Origin: Pseudomonas neustonica
GTDB taxonomy: Bacteria; Pseudomonadota; Gammaproteobacteria; Pseudomonadales; Pseudomonadaceae
Length of the DNA stretch: 64,000 nucleotides
Direction: 5' to 3'
Assembly (NCBI RefSeq): GCF_003797945.1
Contig: NZ_RKKU01000017.1
Coordinates: 24,057-88,056 of the forward strand
Part shown: in pieces, positions 18,210 through 27,581 of the stretch
Layout of the letters: the number at the start of each line of letters is the position of its first letter
How positions within the stretch are numbered: the stretch's first letter is position 1
Position numbers and translations under genes: made by a program
The notes under the pieces: model-generated
The model's input: only the letters and a program-made list of their open reading frames with translations
Database searches by the model: none
Told to the model about the DNA's origin: nothing

Positions 18210-18884
18210 ATGCAGCTGATGCAAACACTCATCAAAGGCAGCCTAGCCATCGTGGCCGTAGGGCTGCTATTAAGCGGTACGGCTCAAGCAACGAACCCTG
18301 GCTCCCGCACGCCCGACACCATGATTCTGGGCGATTCGATATTTGCTCTTTCCGGCGACATTCACGATTACCTGGAATCCGACCTGGATGAAAACATCGA
18401 GACCTATGCGCGCTCAGGCTGTCAGTTGAGTGGCGGTAACGTGCTCTGCTCGCGTCTGTATTCGGTGGAACGTCAATATGCACGTGCCAGCAAGACAGGT
18501 ATCAAAACCGTGATCTTTAATGGTGGCGGCAATGACATCCAGCTAAACAGCTGCCGTCCATCACTGAGTGCTTGCATGCCGCTGCTCAACGAGCTGGAAG
18601 ACAAAATTGCTGCATTGGTTGAGGACATGCGTGACGACGGTATTGAGGAAATCATCTTCCTCGGTTACTACAACGCCACCGGTGGTGCTGAGGAGCTGCG
18701 CGCTATCAACAACTACAGCATGGACTACAAGAGTGCCGCCTATCCCGGCATGAACGTAAAGTTTGTTGACGTGCGCGCTGCCTTTGCCGGCAAGGAAGCG
18801 CTGTACATCAAAGCCGATGGCATTCATCCAACAGCGGCGGGCTCGCGCGTGCTGGCTGACCTGCTGCTGCAAGCACTGGATTAA
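18210..18884 (+). CDS. Secreted SGNH/GDSL hydrolase
   Basis: The 224-residue product has a signal peptide (cleavage probably after A-Q-A near residue 27), then block I with the nucleophile in GDS (residues 41-43), a GGGND block III, and DGIHPT near 203-208 with the catalytic Asp203 and His206. Several Cys residues in the mature protein suggest disulfides in the periplasm or outside. I start at 18210 (AGAGGA just upstream), not at the in-frame ATG 27 bases earlier. The substrate of this esterase- or lipase-like enzyme is unknown. Confidence 0.85.
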   Translation: MQLMQTLIKGSLAIVAVGLLLSGTAQATNPGSRTPDTMILGDSIFALSGDIHDYLESDLDENIETYARSGCQLSGGNVLCSRLYSVERQYARASKTGIKTVIFNGGGNDIQLNSCRPSLSACMPLLNELEDKIAALVEDMRDDGIEEIIFLGYYNATGGAEELRAINNYSMDYKSAAYPGMNVKFVDVRAAFAGKEALYIKADGIHPTAAGSRVLADLLLQALD

Positions 18885-19012
18885 TGATGCGAACAGGCCA
18901 CGGCACCCACTCCGTGGTCTGTGCGCTTTCACTGTTACCAATCTTCCCTTGAGGGCTGCAATCGCGGCGCTCATAATGCTCGGCCTGCTCACCTAGCCAC
19001 AGGCCCTTTTGC

Positions 19013-20866
19013 ATGTTTCGCTGGTTTGAAAACCGCCTTGATCCCTTCCCCGCTGCCGAGTTGAGCGAGCCGCCGCGCAAGCTGCTGCCGTTCTGTATGC
19101 ACTTTACCCGTGGCGCGTGGCCCTACATCATCCTCGCCGCTATTCTCACGGCCGGTATTGCGCTGACCGAAGTTTGGCTGTTTGCCTTTCTAGGCAATAT
19201 CGTCGATTGGCTATCAGGCCAAAGCCGGGAAACCTTCCTGCAAAACGAGGGCTGGAAGCTGGTCGGTATGGCTCTGATGGCACTGGTCGTGCTACCGCTG
19301 CTGGTATTCAGCAGCAGCCTGCTGACGCATCAAACGCTCATGGGCAATTACCCCATGCGCATCCGCTGGCTGGTACACCGTTACCTGCTCAAACAATCAA
19401 TGGCCTTCTATCAGGACGAGTTCGCCGGACGCATCGCCACCAAACTGATGCAGACCGCCCTCGCGGTACGCGAATGCGTCATCAAGCTGATCGACGTACT
19501 CAACTACATATGCGTCTATTTCATCGGCACACTGCTGCTGGTCGGCATGGCTGACTGGCGGCTAACGCTGCCCATGTTTGCCTGGCTGATCGGCTATATT
19601 TTGCTCATGCGCCATTATGTGCCGGTGCTGGGCAAGGTCGCAGAAGTCCAGGCTGACGCACGCTCGGTCATGACCGGTCGCATCGTCGACAGCTATACCA
19701 ATATTCAAACGGTAAAACTGTTTTCCCACGCCAAGCGCGAGTCGAGCTATGCCCGTGAAGGCATGGACGGCTTCATGCTCACCGTGCACCAGCAGATGCG
19801 TCTGGTCACCACGCTCTATAGCCTGCTCTATCTGCTCAATGCACTGCTATTGCTTGGCGTTGCCGGTACGGCGATCTGGCTTTGGACACAAGGCTCCATC
19901 AGCGTCGGTGCGGTTGCCGTGGCGGTTGGTATTGTTCTGCGCCTGTCCGGCATGTCGCAGTGGATCATGTGGGAGCTCTCTGCCCTGTTTGAAAACATTG
20001 GCACTGTGCAGGACGGCATCAACTCGATTTCACGCCCGCAGCAGGTCGACGACCAACCTGATGCCAAGCCGCTACGGGTGACCCAGGGCGAGATTCACTT
20101 TGATCAGGTGCACTTCCATTACGGCAAAGGCCACGGGGTCATGGCTGACCTGAACCTGCATATCAAACCTGGCGAAAAGATCGGTCTGGTCGGCCGCTCC
20201 GGTGCGGGCAAATCAACACTGGTCAATCTGCTGCTGCGTTTCTACGACGTGGAGTCCGGCCGAGTCATGATCGACGGTCAGAATATTGCCGACGTCGAGC
20301 AAGACAGCTTGCGGGCACAGATCGGCATGGTCACGCAGGACACCTCCCTGCTCCACCGCTCAGTGCGCGACAACATCCTCTATGGTCGCCCGGATGCGGA
20401 CGAGCAGTTGATGCGGGAGGCGACGCACAGTGCCGAAGCAGATGCCTTCATCGCCGAACTGGAGGACGCCAAGGGCCGCCGTGGCTTTGATGCGCATGTG
20501 GGTGAGCGCGGCGTCAAACTGTCGGGCGGTCAGCGCCAGCGTATCGCCATCGCCCGCGTCATGCTCAAGGATGCCCCTATCCTGATTCTGGATGAGGCTA
20601 CTTCGGCGCTGGATTCCGAAGTCGAAGCGGCGATTCAGGAAAACCTGAACAAGCTGATGCAGGGCAAAACCGTGATCGCCATTGCCCATCGCCTCTCCAC
20701 CATCGCTGAGATGGACCGGCTGATCGTGATGGACCAGGGCCGCATCATCGAAGACGGCAGCCATGCTGAGCTGGTCGCGCGCGGCGGTCTCTATGCCAAT
20801 CTGTGGGCACGCCAGTCCGGCGGTTTTTTGGGTGAAGAACTGGACGAGCCCGCAGCAAAAGTCTGA
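19013..20866 (+). CDS. MsbA-like ABC exporter (fused permease and ATPase)
   Basis: The 617-residue half-transporter has a six-helix membrane domain (about 30-330) and a nucleotide-binding domain with Walker A GRSGAGKST at 394-402, signature LSGGQRQR, and Walker B ILILDEATSALD followed by the H-loop AHRLST. It should work as a homodimer exporting lipids or drugs. It stands alone, with a strong terminator 20 bases downstream. It lacks the lpxK neighbour expected of true msbA, so I prefer a general multidrug or lipid exporter. Confidence 0.9.
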   Translation: MFRWFENRLDPFPAAELSEPPRKLLPFCMHFTRGAWPYIILAAILTAGIALTEVWLFAFLGNIVDWLSGQSRETFLQNEGWKLVGMALMALVVLPLLVFSSSLLTHQTLMGNYPMRIRWLVHRYLLKQSMAFYQDEFAGRIATKLMQTALAVRECVIKLIDVLNYICVYFIGTLLLVGMADWRLTLPMFAWLIGYILLMRHYVPVLGKVAEVQADARSVMTGRIVDSYTNIQTVKLFSHAKRESSYAREGMDGFMLTVHQQMRLVTTLYSLLYLLNALLLLGVAGTAIWLWTQGSISVGAVAVAVGIVLRLSGMSQWIMWELSALFENIGTVQDGINSISRPQQVDDQPDAKPLRVTQGEIHFDQVHFHYGKGHGVMADLNLHIKPGEKIGLVGRSGAGKSTLVNLLLRFYDVESGRVMIDGQNIADVEQDSLRAQIGMVTQDTSLLHRSVRDNILYGRPDADEQLMREATHSAEADAFIAELEDAKGRRGFDAHVGERGVKLSGGQRQRIAIARVMLKDAPILILDEATSALDSEVEAAIQENLNKLMQGKTVIAIAHRLSTIAEMDRLIVMDQGRIIEDGSHAELVARGGLYANLWARQSGGFLGEELDEPAAKV

Positions 20867-20885
20867 TTTTGCAGCTGACAGACAC

Positions 20886-20919
20886 AACAAAGCCCGCATA
20901 AGCGGGCTTTGTTTTTTTG
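20886..20919 (+). terminator. Terminator of the ABC exporter gene
   Basis: A 12-bp stem (20886-20897 with 20902-20913) is followed by a run of T residues. It could also end transcription from the tRNA on the opposite strand. Confidence 0.9.
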
Positions 20920-20949
20920 CCTGATTGAGCAAATCAATCAACACGGATA

Positions 20950-21026
20950 TGGTCGGAGAGGCTGGACTCGAACCAGCGACCTTCTCGTCCCGAACGAGAC
21001 GCGCTACCAGGCTGCGCTACACTCCG
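20950..21026 (-). tRNA. tRNA-Pro (anticodon CGG)
   Basis: The 77-base minus-strand sequence folds as a tRNA: acceptor CGGAGTG, D arm GCGC...GCGC, anticodon arm TCTCG/CGAGA with loop TTCGGGA (anticodon CGG, reads CCG), T arm GCTGG/CCAGC with loop TTCGAGT, and an encoded CCA end. The acceptor has a U-U mismatch at pair 6-67 (3' strand CTCTCCG), where the usual pairing would be U-A. Confidence 0.95.
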
Positions 21027-21108
21027 TCATGGGCGAATATTTTACCTCAATGATCGAATCGTTCAAGAGGTCGGCGGAGAAATCATGACCGTTTTCCGAG
21101 GGTTAGCG

Positions 21109-21681
21109 CTAACGCCAGTCAACGCTATGGTTGGCGTTATGCAATCGCACATCGTCTTCAGATAAATCATAAAAGCCGGGGTTCTGCGCTAATTGCCAGC
21201 GCAATGGGCTACGCTCCCCTTGCTGCCAAGCTGCCTCCATCTCTGCCAGTAGCGAGCGTGGAATAACGCAGAGCAGCGGCTGCCAACGCGTACCCACACG
21301 CACCATACAAGGCGCCCGTGGATGCCGCACAGCACAGCTCAGCAAGCCCTGCAGCAAATCCTCATCAACCCGCGGCATATCACAGGGCACCACCAGCAAG
21401 TGACTCGTGGTGCACGCGCGCAAACCCGCCAGAATGCCTGCCAACGGCCCAGGAAAATCAGGCTCATCATCAGCCACCAGCCGATCGGCCCAAGCACTGT
21501 AAGTCGCCTGATTACGATTGCAGCTGATCAACAGCTCACCACCCATACTGCGCAGCAACTGACTCAAGTGCGCCGCAACCGGCTCGCCCTGAAAAGACAT
21601 CAAGCCTTTGTCACGTCCGGCCAGCCTGCTGCCACGGCCACCGGCGAGCAAAAGTGAGGTGTGGGTCGAAGCGCCAAACAT
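21109..21681 (-). CDS. mobA: Molybdenum cofactor guanylyltransferase MobA
   Basis: The 190-residue enzyme transfers GMP from GTP to molybdopterin to form the bis-MGD cofactor. The nucleotide-binding signature [17 protein letters not shown] at residues 11-27, the [18 protein letters not shown] stretch and the VVPCDMP metal-binding motif are typical. It is divergent from moaB-moeA across about 120 bases, and all three genes serve molybdenum cofactor synthesis. Confidence 0.93.
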   Translation of the reverse strand: MFGASTHTSLLLAGGRGSRLAGRDKGLMSFQGEPVAAHLSQLLRSMGGELLISCNRNQATYSAWADRLVADDEPDFPGPLAGILAGLRACTTSHLLVVPCDMPRVDEDLLQGLLSCAVRHPRAPCMVRVGTRWQPLLCVIPRSLLAEMEAAWQQGERSPLRWQLAQNPGFYDLSEDDVRLHNANHSVDWR

Positions 21682-21802
21682 AGTGCAAAACTCGGGTAAT
21701 CAATGGCTGTGTGTTATAACACTCGACCTATCTCAATAGAAAGCTGACCGCCTTGATACACGCATTGGCGGCGGTCACCACAGCCGTTTTAAGGAACCCA
21801 GT

Positions 21803-22339
21803 ATGGCCAAGCCAGACGCGCCCTTCATCCCGCTCTCCATCGCGGTTCTGACCGTCAGCGATACCCGCACACTCGACAGCGATACCTCCGGCCAATTGCT
21901 GAGCGACAGCCTGAACGCAGCCGGACATCAGCTCGCCGATCGCCAGTTGCAACCCGATGATATCTACCAGATTCGCGCCACTGTTTCGGCCTGGATTGCC
22001 CGATCTGACGTGCAGGTGGTGCTCATCACCGGCGGTACCGGTTTTACCGGTCGTGATAGTACTCCCGAGGCCATAACGCCCCTACTCGACAAAATGGTCG
22101 ACGGCTTTGGTGAGCTGTTCCGGCATATTTCCTGGCAGGAAATCGGCACCTCTACCTTACAGTCACGCGCACTAGCGGGCTTGGCCAACCGCACGCTGAT
22201 CGTCTGCGTGCCCGGCTCTACCAACGCCTGCCGCACTGCCTGGACGAAAATACTGCACGAGCAACTGGATTCGCGCACGCGGCCCTGCAACTTTGTGCAG
22301 CACCTGGATAATACCGAGCAATGCGGCAGCCGCACATGA
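21803..22339 (+). CDS. moaB: Molybdenum cofactor biosynthesis protein MoaB
   Basis: The 178-residue MoaB/MogA-type protein has the start motif AVLTVSDTR and the molybdopterin-binding ITGGTGFTGRDSTPEAI segment. Members adenylylate molybdopterin or support that step. The SD AAGGAAC precedes the ATG. The stop overlaps the start of moeA (ATGA), which indicates an operon. Confidence 0.92.
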   Translation: MAKPDAPFIPLSIAVLTVSDTRTLDSDTSGQLLSDSLNAAGHQLADRQLQPDDIYQIRATVSAWIARSDVQVVLITGGTGFTGRDSTPEAITPLLDKMVDGFGELFRHISWQEIGTSTLQSRALAGLANRTLIVCVPGSTNACRTAWTKILHEQLDSRTRPCNFVQHLDNTEQCGSRT

Positions 22340-23544
22340 GCCTGATGCCGGTTGCCCAAGCCCTGCAGCAACTGCTCGACAGCGCCCGTAGCCATCCGAC
22401 TCAGCCGGTTGACGAACTACCGTTGGAGCAGGCTTTGGGTCAGGTTTTAGCGGCACCCGTCATCGCTGCGCATGACGTACCGCCGTGGGACAATAGCGCC
22501 ATGGACGGGTATGCCTTCAACGCCAACGACGTGGCCAAAGCGCAAGCCGAAGGTTTACCCATCAGCCAGCGGATCACCGCTGGTATGGCCCCGGCTCCAC
22601 TGCTGGCTGGCAGCTGCGCGCGTATCTTCACTGGCGCACCGCTGCCAGCTGGCGCCAATTGCGTGGAAATGCAGGAGAACGTCGAGCTGACCGAAAGTGG
22701 CTTGGCGCGGCTAATGCAACCAGTACACGCAGGTCAGAACGTGCGTGCGCAAGGTCAGGATGTGCAGACCGGGAGTCAGGTACTGAGCGCCGGTTTGCGC
22801 CTACGTCCACAGGATCTGGGCGTGATCGCTTCGGTAGGTTTGGCGCGCGTGGCCGTGCATCGTCCGTTACGGGTGGCCGTGGTATCCACGGGGGATGAAC
22901 TGGTCGAACCCGGTGAACAGCTACATCCTGGGCAGATTTTCAACAGCAACAGGTTTACCTTGATTGGCGCGCTACAGCGGCTTGGCCAACCTGTTATCGA
23001 CGGCGGCATATTACCGGATGATCCTGAGCAGACGCGCAGCCGTTTAAGCGCGCTGGCGGGTCAGGCTGACGTGATCATCAGCTCCGGCGGTGTTTCTGTC
23101 GGTGAGGCCGACTGCCTTGGCCAGGTACTGCGTGACAGCGGTGAGATCACGCTATGGAAGCTGGCGATCAAGCCGGGCAAGCCCTTTACCCTGGGTAGCT
23201 TCGCCGGCACGCCGGTGCTGGGCCTACCCGGTAATCCGGCGGCCACGCTGGTAACCTTCCTCCTGCTGGTTCGGCCCTATCTGCTGACGCGGCTTGGCTG
23301 TACCACCGTCGAGCCGTCCCATTTTGCTTTGCCCGCCGGGTTTACATGGCAGCGGCCAGGCAACCGCGATGAATACCTGCGAGCCACATTAGTCGATGGT
23401 TGCATTCAACTTGCTGGCAACCAAAGCTCAGGGGTGCTCAGTTCGGCCAGCCACGCCAGCGGACTGGTTTTGATTCCAGCCAATACACGCGTCGAACGCG
23501 GTCAAGCGCTGAGTTTTCTGCCCTTCACTGGATTGTTTGACTGA
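22336..23544 (+). CDS. moeA: Molybdopterin molybdenumtransferase MoeA
   Basis: MoeA inserts molybdate into adenylylated molybdopterin. The 402-residue product shows PPWDNSAMDGYA near residue 48, RIFTGAPLPAGAN, the VVSTGDELVEPGE and IISSGGVSVGEADC segments, and GLPGNPAA near 300. I choose the ATG at 22336, which overlaps the moaB stop, over an in-frame ATG 15 bases upstream. There is no obvious terminator before the next gene 130 bases on. Confidence 0.94.
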   Translation: MSLMPVAQALQQLLDSARSHPTQPVDELPLEQALGQVLAAPVIAAHDVPPWDNSAMDGYAFNANDVAKAQAEGLPISQRITAGMAPAPLLAGSCARIFTGAPLPAGANCVEMQENVELTESGLARLMQPVHAGQNVRAQGQDVQTGSQVLSAGLRLRPQDLGVIASVGLARVAVHRPLRVAVVSTGDELVEPGEQLHPGQIFNSNRFTLIGALQRLGQPVIDGGILPDDPEQTRSRLSALAGQADVIISSGGVSVGEADCLGQVLRDSGEITLWKLAIKPGKPFTLGSFAGTPVLGLPGNPAATLVTFLLLVRPYLLTRLGCTTVEPSHFALPAGFTWQRPGNRDEYLRATLVDGCIQLAGNQSSGVLSSASHASGLVLIPANTRVERGQALSFLPFTGLFD

Positions 23545-23673
23545 CCCCACGCCCGGCAGCGCGGCCCCGCCACGTTTATTCAACGCCATCAACCCCACCT
23601 ATGCCGCGAGCATCTGACAATTAGCTGGCTAGAATCGAGACATACCTGCAAACAACAATAATAGGAATCTCGC

Positions 23674-25290
23674 ATGAAGCCATCCTTCCAGGCCGCCGCC
23701 TTTGCCTCGCTGGTCAGCCTTTGCGGCGCGGTGTTCGCGACCGAGTACTCCGCGCCCGAAGCGCTAGTAGCGCCGTCGTCCTTCAAAGGCGTGCATGGCC
23801 TTGCGGTCGATAAGCAAGGCCGCCTGCTGGCAGGCAGCGTGGTGGGCAACAGCATCTATCAGGTCGATATTGACAGCGGTGAAACCAGCGTCTTTATTGG
23901 GCCCGATCAAGGGCAAGCGGATGACATTGCAATCGGCCCCAAGGGTGAGATGGCCTGGACCGGATTCTACGCCGGTCAGTTGCTGATACGCGACAACGAC
24001 GACGCCCCGATACGCGTGGTCGCCACCGACCTACCCGGTATGAACTCGCTCGATTTCAATGATGAAACCGGCCAACTGTATGCCAGCCAGGTATTTCTGG
24101 GCGATGCGCTCTGGGAAATCGACCCCACGGGTAGCGAGGCTCCGCGGTTGATCGCCAAGGACTTGGGCGGCTTCAACGGCTTTGAAGTCGGCAGCGATGG
24201 CTGGTTATATGGGCCACTCTGGCTCAAAGGGGAAGTCGTACGCATCAACCCGGCTGATGGCCAGATTCAGACAGTCGCGACCGGCTTCGGCACACCCGCC
24301 GCCGCCAATTTCGACTCCAAAGGCAACCTGTACGCCATCGACACGCTCAGTGGACTGCTCAAGCGCATCAATCTAAGCAGCGGCGAAACCACCAACATCG
24401 CCCAGCTCAGCAGCTCGCTGGATAACCTGGCCATCGACAGCCAGGATCGAATCTTTGTCTCCAATATGGCCGATAACAGCATTCAGGAAGTCAATCCAGC
24501 GACCGGCAAGGTACGCCTGATCACCGGCGGTAAGCTGGCAGTACCAGCGGGGCTGGCACTGACGGAGGACGGCGCAGACCTCTACGTCGCCGACGTTTTT
24601 GCCTTTCGCAAAGTGGATACCACTAGCGGCGAGGTTACCGATCTGCGCCGCGCGCACGGCTCGGATGCCGAGTACCCGATCAGCGTTGGTCTGGGTAAAG
24701 AGCGGTTACTACTAACGAGTTTTTCAACCGGCACGCTGCACGTCATTGACCGCCAGGACAACAAGACGCTGCACATGATTCACGGCCTTAAAGCCCCCTC
24801 TGGCGCCGTAGAGTTGAGCAATGGCGACATAGTGGTCAGTGAGATGGAAAGCGGCAAGCTGTTGCGCCTGAGCGGCGGGAGCCTGGACCAGCAGCAGGTG
24901 CTGAGCGAGGGATTGCAGGGTCCGGTACAGATGATCCTCGGCCACGACGGCATGATTTATCTGACAGAGATCGCGGGATTCCTGACCCGCGTTGATCCTG
25001 CCACAGGCAAACTGGAACGCCTGGTCAGTGATCTGCAACTGCCAGAAGGCTTGAGCGAAACAGCCGATGGCAAGTTTGTCGTCGCCGAAAGTGCCGCTCA
25101 CAGACTACTGCTGGTTGATCCCGCAACCGGCACTAAAAGCGTGCTCGCCAGCGAGCTACCCATTGGCTTTCCCGCTGGCCCAGGTATGCCGCCAACCGGC
25201 ATTCCGACCGGCGTAGCCGTGGCTGCAGACGGCACTATTTTCTTCAGCTCGGACATCGACAACGGCCTGTACAGGTTGCAGCCCGAATAA
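23674..25290 (+). CDS. Secreted NHL/SMP-30-like beta-propeller protein
   Basis: The 538-residue product has a signal peptide (cleaved near residue 23 after V-F-A) and then about ten repeats of 40-50 residues of the type GLAVDKQGRLLAGS and NLAIDSQDRIFVSN. These resemble NHL or SMP-30/gluconolactonase propeller blades. An enzymatic role, such as a lactonase, cannot be shown because the catalytic Glu/Asp/Asn set is not evident to me. It is probably periplasmic. AATAGGAAT precedes the ATG. Confidence 0.75.
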   Translation: MKPSFQAAAFASLVSLCGAVFATEYSAPEALVAPSSFKGVHGLAVDKQGRLLAGSVVGNSIYQVDIDSGETSVFIGPDQGQADDIAIGPKGEMAWTGFYAGQLLIRDNDDAPIRVVATDLPGMNSLDFNDETGQLYASQVFLGDALWEIDPTGSEAPRLIAKDLGGFNGFEVGSDGWLYGPLWLKGEVVRINPADGQIQTVATGFGTPAAANFDSKGNLYAIDTLSGLLKRINLSSGETTNIAQLSSSLDNLAIDSQDRIFVSNMADNSIQEVNPATGKVRLITGGKLAVPAGLALTEDGADLYVADVFAFRKVDTTSGEVTDLRRAHGSDAEYPISVGLGKERLLLTSFSTGTLHVIDRQDNKTLHMIHGLKAPSGAVELSNGDIVVSEMESGKLLRLSGGSLDQQQVLSEGLQGPVQMILGHDGMIYLTEIAGFLTRVDPATGKLERLVSDLQLPEGLSETADGKFVVAESAAHRLLLVDPATGTKSVLASELPIGFPAGPGMPPTGIPTGVAVAADGTIFFSSDIDNGLYRLQPE

Positions 25291-25294
25291 GCTA

Positions 25295-25332
25295 ACGGTG
25301 ACCGTGCCAAGAGTATCAGGGGCGGTCACCGT
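25295..25332 (+). repeat. Inverted repeat after the propeller gene
   Basis: ACGGTGACCG (25295-25304) pairs perfectly with CGGTCACCGT (25323-25332) around an 18-base loop. It has no T run, so it may be a weak or Rho-assisted terminator or an mRNA-stabilising stem. Confidence 0.45.
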
Positions 25333-25441
25333 AACATCCAGTCAAATACGCGGTTGTGCTTTTTTATGAACGTTTTCAGAGCGAACCAGTCAATTTTAAC
25401 AGACTGAATTGAACTGATTAGCTATAACAGGAGACGTGTTC

Positions 25442-25966
25442 ATGCATTACCTGCTGAAAAAAGCCCTCATTCCTGCCGTCGCCCTTGCCGCCATCGCCGG
25501 TTCCGGTCTGTCTCATGCAGACGCACCAAACTCGCTGGGCTGGCTGGAAGAAGGCGTGATCATGCCTGAGGATGTGACGGTGAAATTCAAACTGGATTCA
25601 GGCGCCCTCACCTCCTCGATGCACGCACAACACATCGAGCGTTTTGAAAAGGATGGCGAGGACTGGGTGCGCTTTCAGGTAGAGCTTGAAGATATCAAGA
25701 CAGAGCAAACCGTCGCCTCGACTTTTGAGCGTCCACTTGAACGCAACCTGAAAGTACGTGGCGCTGGCGGTTCGGAAGAACGCCCGGTGGTAAAAATGGA
25801 AGTCTGCGTGGGCGAAGAGGTACTCAATCAGGAGTTCTCTCTGCGCGACCGCAGTAACATGCACTACCCGGTTTTGCTTGGTCGCCGCACGCTGGATGAA
25901 CTGGGCATGGTAGATACCTCCCGCACCTTTACCACCAAGCCTGCCTGCTCTGCCAGCCAGGCTTGA
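25442..25966 (+). CDS. Retropepsin-like aspartic protease, secreted
   Basis: The 174-residue protein has a signal peptide (to about residue 26), then the aspartic-protease-like motif LDSGALTSS (Asp52-Ser-Gly) and YPVLLGRRTLDELG, which are typical of the bacterial family once labelled ATP-dependent zinc protease (RimK-associated) and now viewed as retropepsin-like. The export signal suggests a periplasmic role, in contrast to cytosolic members. AGGAGA lies 7 bases before the ATG at 25442, which I prefer to a GTG at 25436. No partner gene is seen. Substrate unknown. Confidence 0.82.
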   Translation: MHYLLKKALIPAVALAAIAGSGLSHADAPNSLGWLEEGVIMPEDVTVKFKLDSGALTSSMHAQHIERFEKDGEDWVRFQVELEDIKTEQTVASTFERPLERNLKVRGAGGSEERPVVKMEVCVGEEVLNQEFSLRDRSNMHYPVLLGRRTLDELGMVDTSRTFTTKPACSASQA

Positions 25967-25991
25967 TAAGCGAGCATAGAGTGCGCTGAGA

Positions 25992-27419
25992 CTAAAGCGT
26001 CTCGGCGCCAGCCTCAGCCAACAGCAAGGTCACCTCTCGACTAACCACCACCAAAGCCTCATACATTTGCGCGCTGGCCTGCGTGTAATTGATGCGCAGG
26101 CAATCACGATATTTGCCTGATGCCGAGAACAGCGAACCGGGGGCGATCTGAATACCCGAGCTAAGTAGACGTTCGTTCAGGCGTACCGAATCCAGCCCCT
26201 TGACCTCCACCCAGAGCAAAAAGCCGCCCTGCGGGTAACTCACACCGGTACCCACAGGAAACAACGCCTGCACCCAGCCCAGAACCACATCCAGATTGCG
26301 CTGATACTGACGGACCACTTGGCGCAAATGCCGCTCGTAGTGCCCCTGCTCGACAAACTCGGCAACGGCCAGCTGCGGCAAGGTCGCCGACGCACCGGTA
26401 GATACATACTTCTGATGCAAAACCTGATCACGGTAGCGACCAGGCGCTATCCACCCTACCCTCAGCGAGGGAATCAGGGTTTTGGAAAAAGAACTGCAGA
26501 GCAGCACGCGGCCATCGTCATCAAAGGATTTGAGCGTCCTTGGACGCGGTGCGCGATAGGCCAGATCGCCATAGATATCATCCTCAATGATCGCCACATC
26601 AAAACGCTGAGCCAGCGCCACCAGCTCGCGCTTGCGCGCTTCAGGCATGGTATAGCCCAGCGGGTTATTGTGCGTGGGCGTAATCTGTATCGCTTTGATT
26701 GGCCACTGCTCCAATGCCAATTCCAACGCCTCCAGACTGATTCCGGTCTCCGGGTCGGTGGGGATCTCCATCGCCTTGAGCTGATGCGCCTTGAGAATCT
26801 GCATGCTGCCGTAAAAGCTGGGCGAGTCGACCGCGACCACATCCCCTGGAACGGTGAGCGTACGAATGGCAATCGACAGCGCTTCCTGGCAACCAGTGGT
26901 AATCAGGATGTCGTCCGGATGCAGCAGGCAACCTGAACTTGAGGCTAGCCGCGCGAGTTGCTTGCGCAGCTGCGGACTCCCGGCCAGGGAGTCGTACCTT
27001 AAACCAGCGGCATGGGCACTGCGGTGCAGGCCAGCCAGCACCTGAAACAGGGGCTTCAACGTTTTGGCTTCGACGTCGGGTATGCCCCGCCCCAACGAAA
27101 TAATGTGATCGGCACTGGGCTCACCCACCAGGTTCAGCACATGATCCCACTGGGATACATCGAGGGGCCGCTGAGCAGGACGAGTCACGCCCGGCAGCAC
27201 CGCCGGAGCCGTGCGCGCGAGTACAAAGTAACCGGACTTCGGACGCGCCTCTATCAAGCTCTGAGCCTCCAACCCCGCGTAGGCGGTCTGTACCGTTGAA
27301 ATACTCACAGCAAACTCGGCACACAGCTCGCGGATCGACGGCAATCTATCACCTGCGCGGTACAGACCATGCTCGATGCGCTGGCGCATCGTCGCCGCAA
27401 CCTCTTCATAGCGTTTCAT
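25992..27419 (-). CDS. MocR-type regulator (GntR helix-turn-helix plus aminotransferase domain)
   Basis: The 475-residue product has an N-terminal GntR winged helix-turn-helix (about 1-75, with GDRLPSIRELCAEF and STVQTAYAGLE) and a fold-type I aminotransferase domain (about 115-470). The latter includes SFSKTLIPSLRVGW with the PLP-binding Lys and HNNPLGYTMP. Such proteins sense PLP or its amino-acid adducts and regulate nearby genes. I start at 27419 (MKRYEEVA) because longer starts lack a ribosome site. It is divergent from the DUF1127 gene across a 160-base region with direct repeats, as in the yjiR-yjiS pair of E. coli. Confidence 0.9.
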   Translation of the reverse strand: MKRYEEVAATMRQRIEHGLYRAGDRLPSIRELCAEFAVSISTVQTAYAGLEAQSLIEARPKSGYFVLARTAPAVLPGVTRPAQRPLDVSQWDHVLNLVGEPSADHIISLGRGIPDVEAKTLKPLFQVLAGLHRSAHAAGLRYDSLAGSPQLRKQLARLASSSGCLLHPDDILITTGCQEALSIAIRTLTVPGDVVAVDSPSFYGSMQILKAHQLKAMEIPTDPETGISLEALELALEQWPIKAIQITPTHNNPLGYTMPEARKRELVALAQRFDVAIIEDDIYGDLAYRAPRPRTLKSFDDDGRVLLCSSFSKTLIPSLRVGWIAPGRYRDQVLHQKYVSTGASATLPQLAVAEFVEQGHYERHLRQVVRQYQRNLDVVLGWVQALFPVGTGVSYPQGGFLLWVEVKGLDSVRLNERLLSSGIQIAPGSLFSASGKYRDCLRINYTQASAQMYEALVVVSREVTLLLAEAGAETL

Positions 27420-27495
27420 AACAAAAGTCACCCGACTCACGTTTACCAGTACAGATTCAACCAAAATACAGCATACAGCCCGCTCACACCCGCCT

Positions 27496-27532
27496 CTGTA
27501 TCTATTTATTATTTTTTTACTGTATCTGTATC
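27496..27532. promoter_or_regulatory. CTGTATC direct repeats, probable MocR operator
   Basis: CTGTATCT at 27496-27503 and CTGTATCTGTATC at 27520-27532 are direct repeats in an AT-rich stretch between the divergent MocR and DUF1127 genes. MocR-type regulators are known to bind direct repeats. Assignment as operator is inferred from position and repetition. Confidence 0.55.
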
Positions 27533-27581
27533 AAGAATAACGAAAACCTTAATCTAGCTCCACGCTAACAGGAGAACCGTA

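Noticed and set aside
20950..21108. tRNA-Pro as an integration site for a genomic island
   Set aside because: There is no integrase gene and no repeat of the tRNA 3' end nearby, and flanking genes are core functions.
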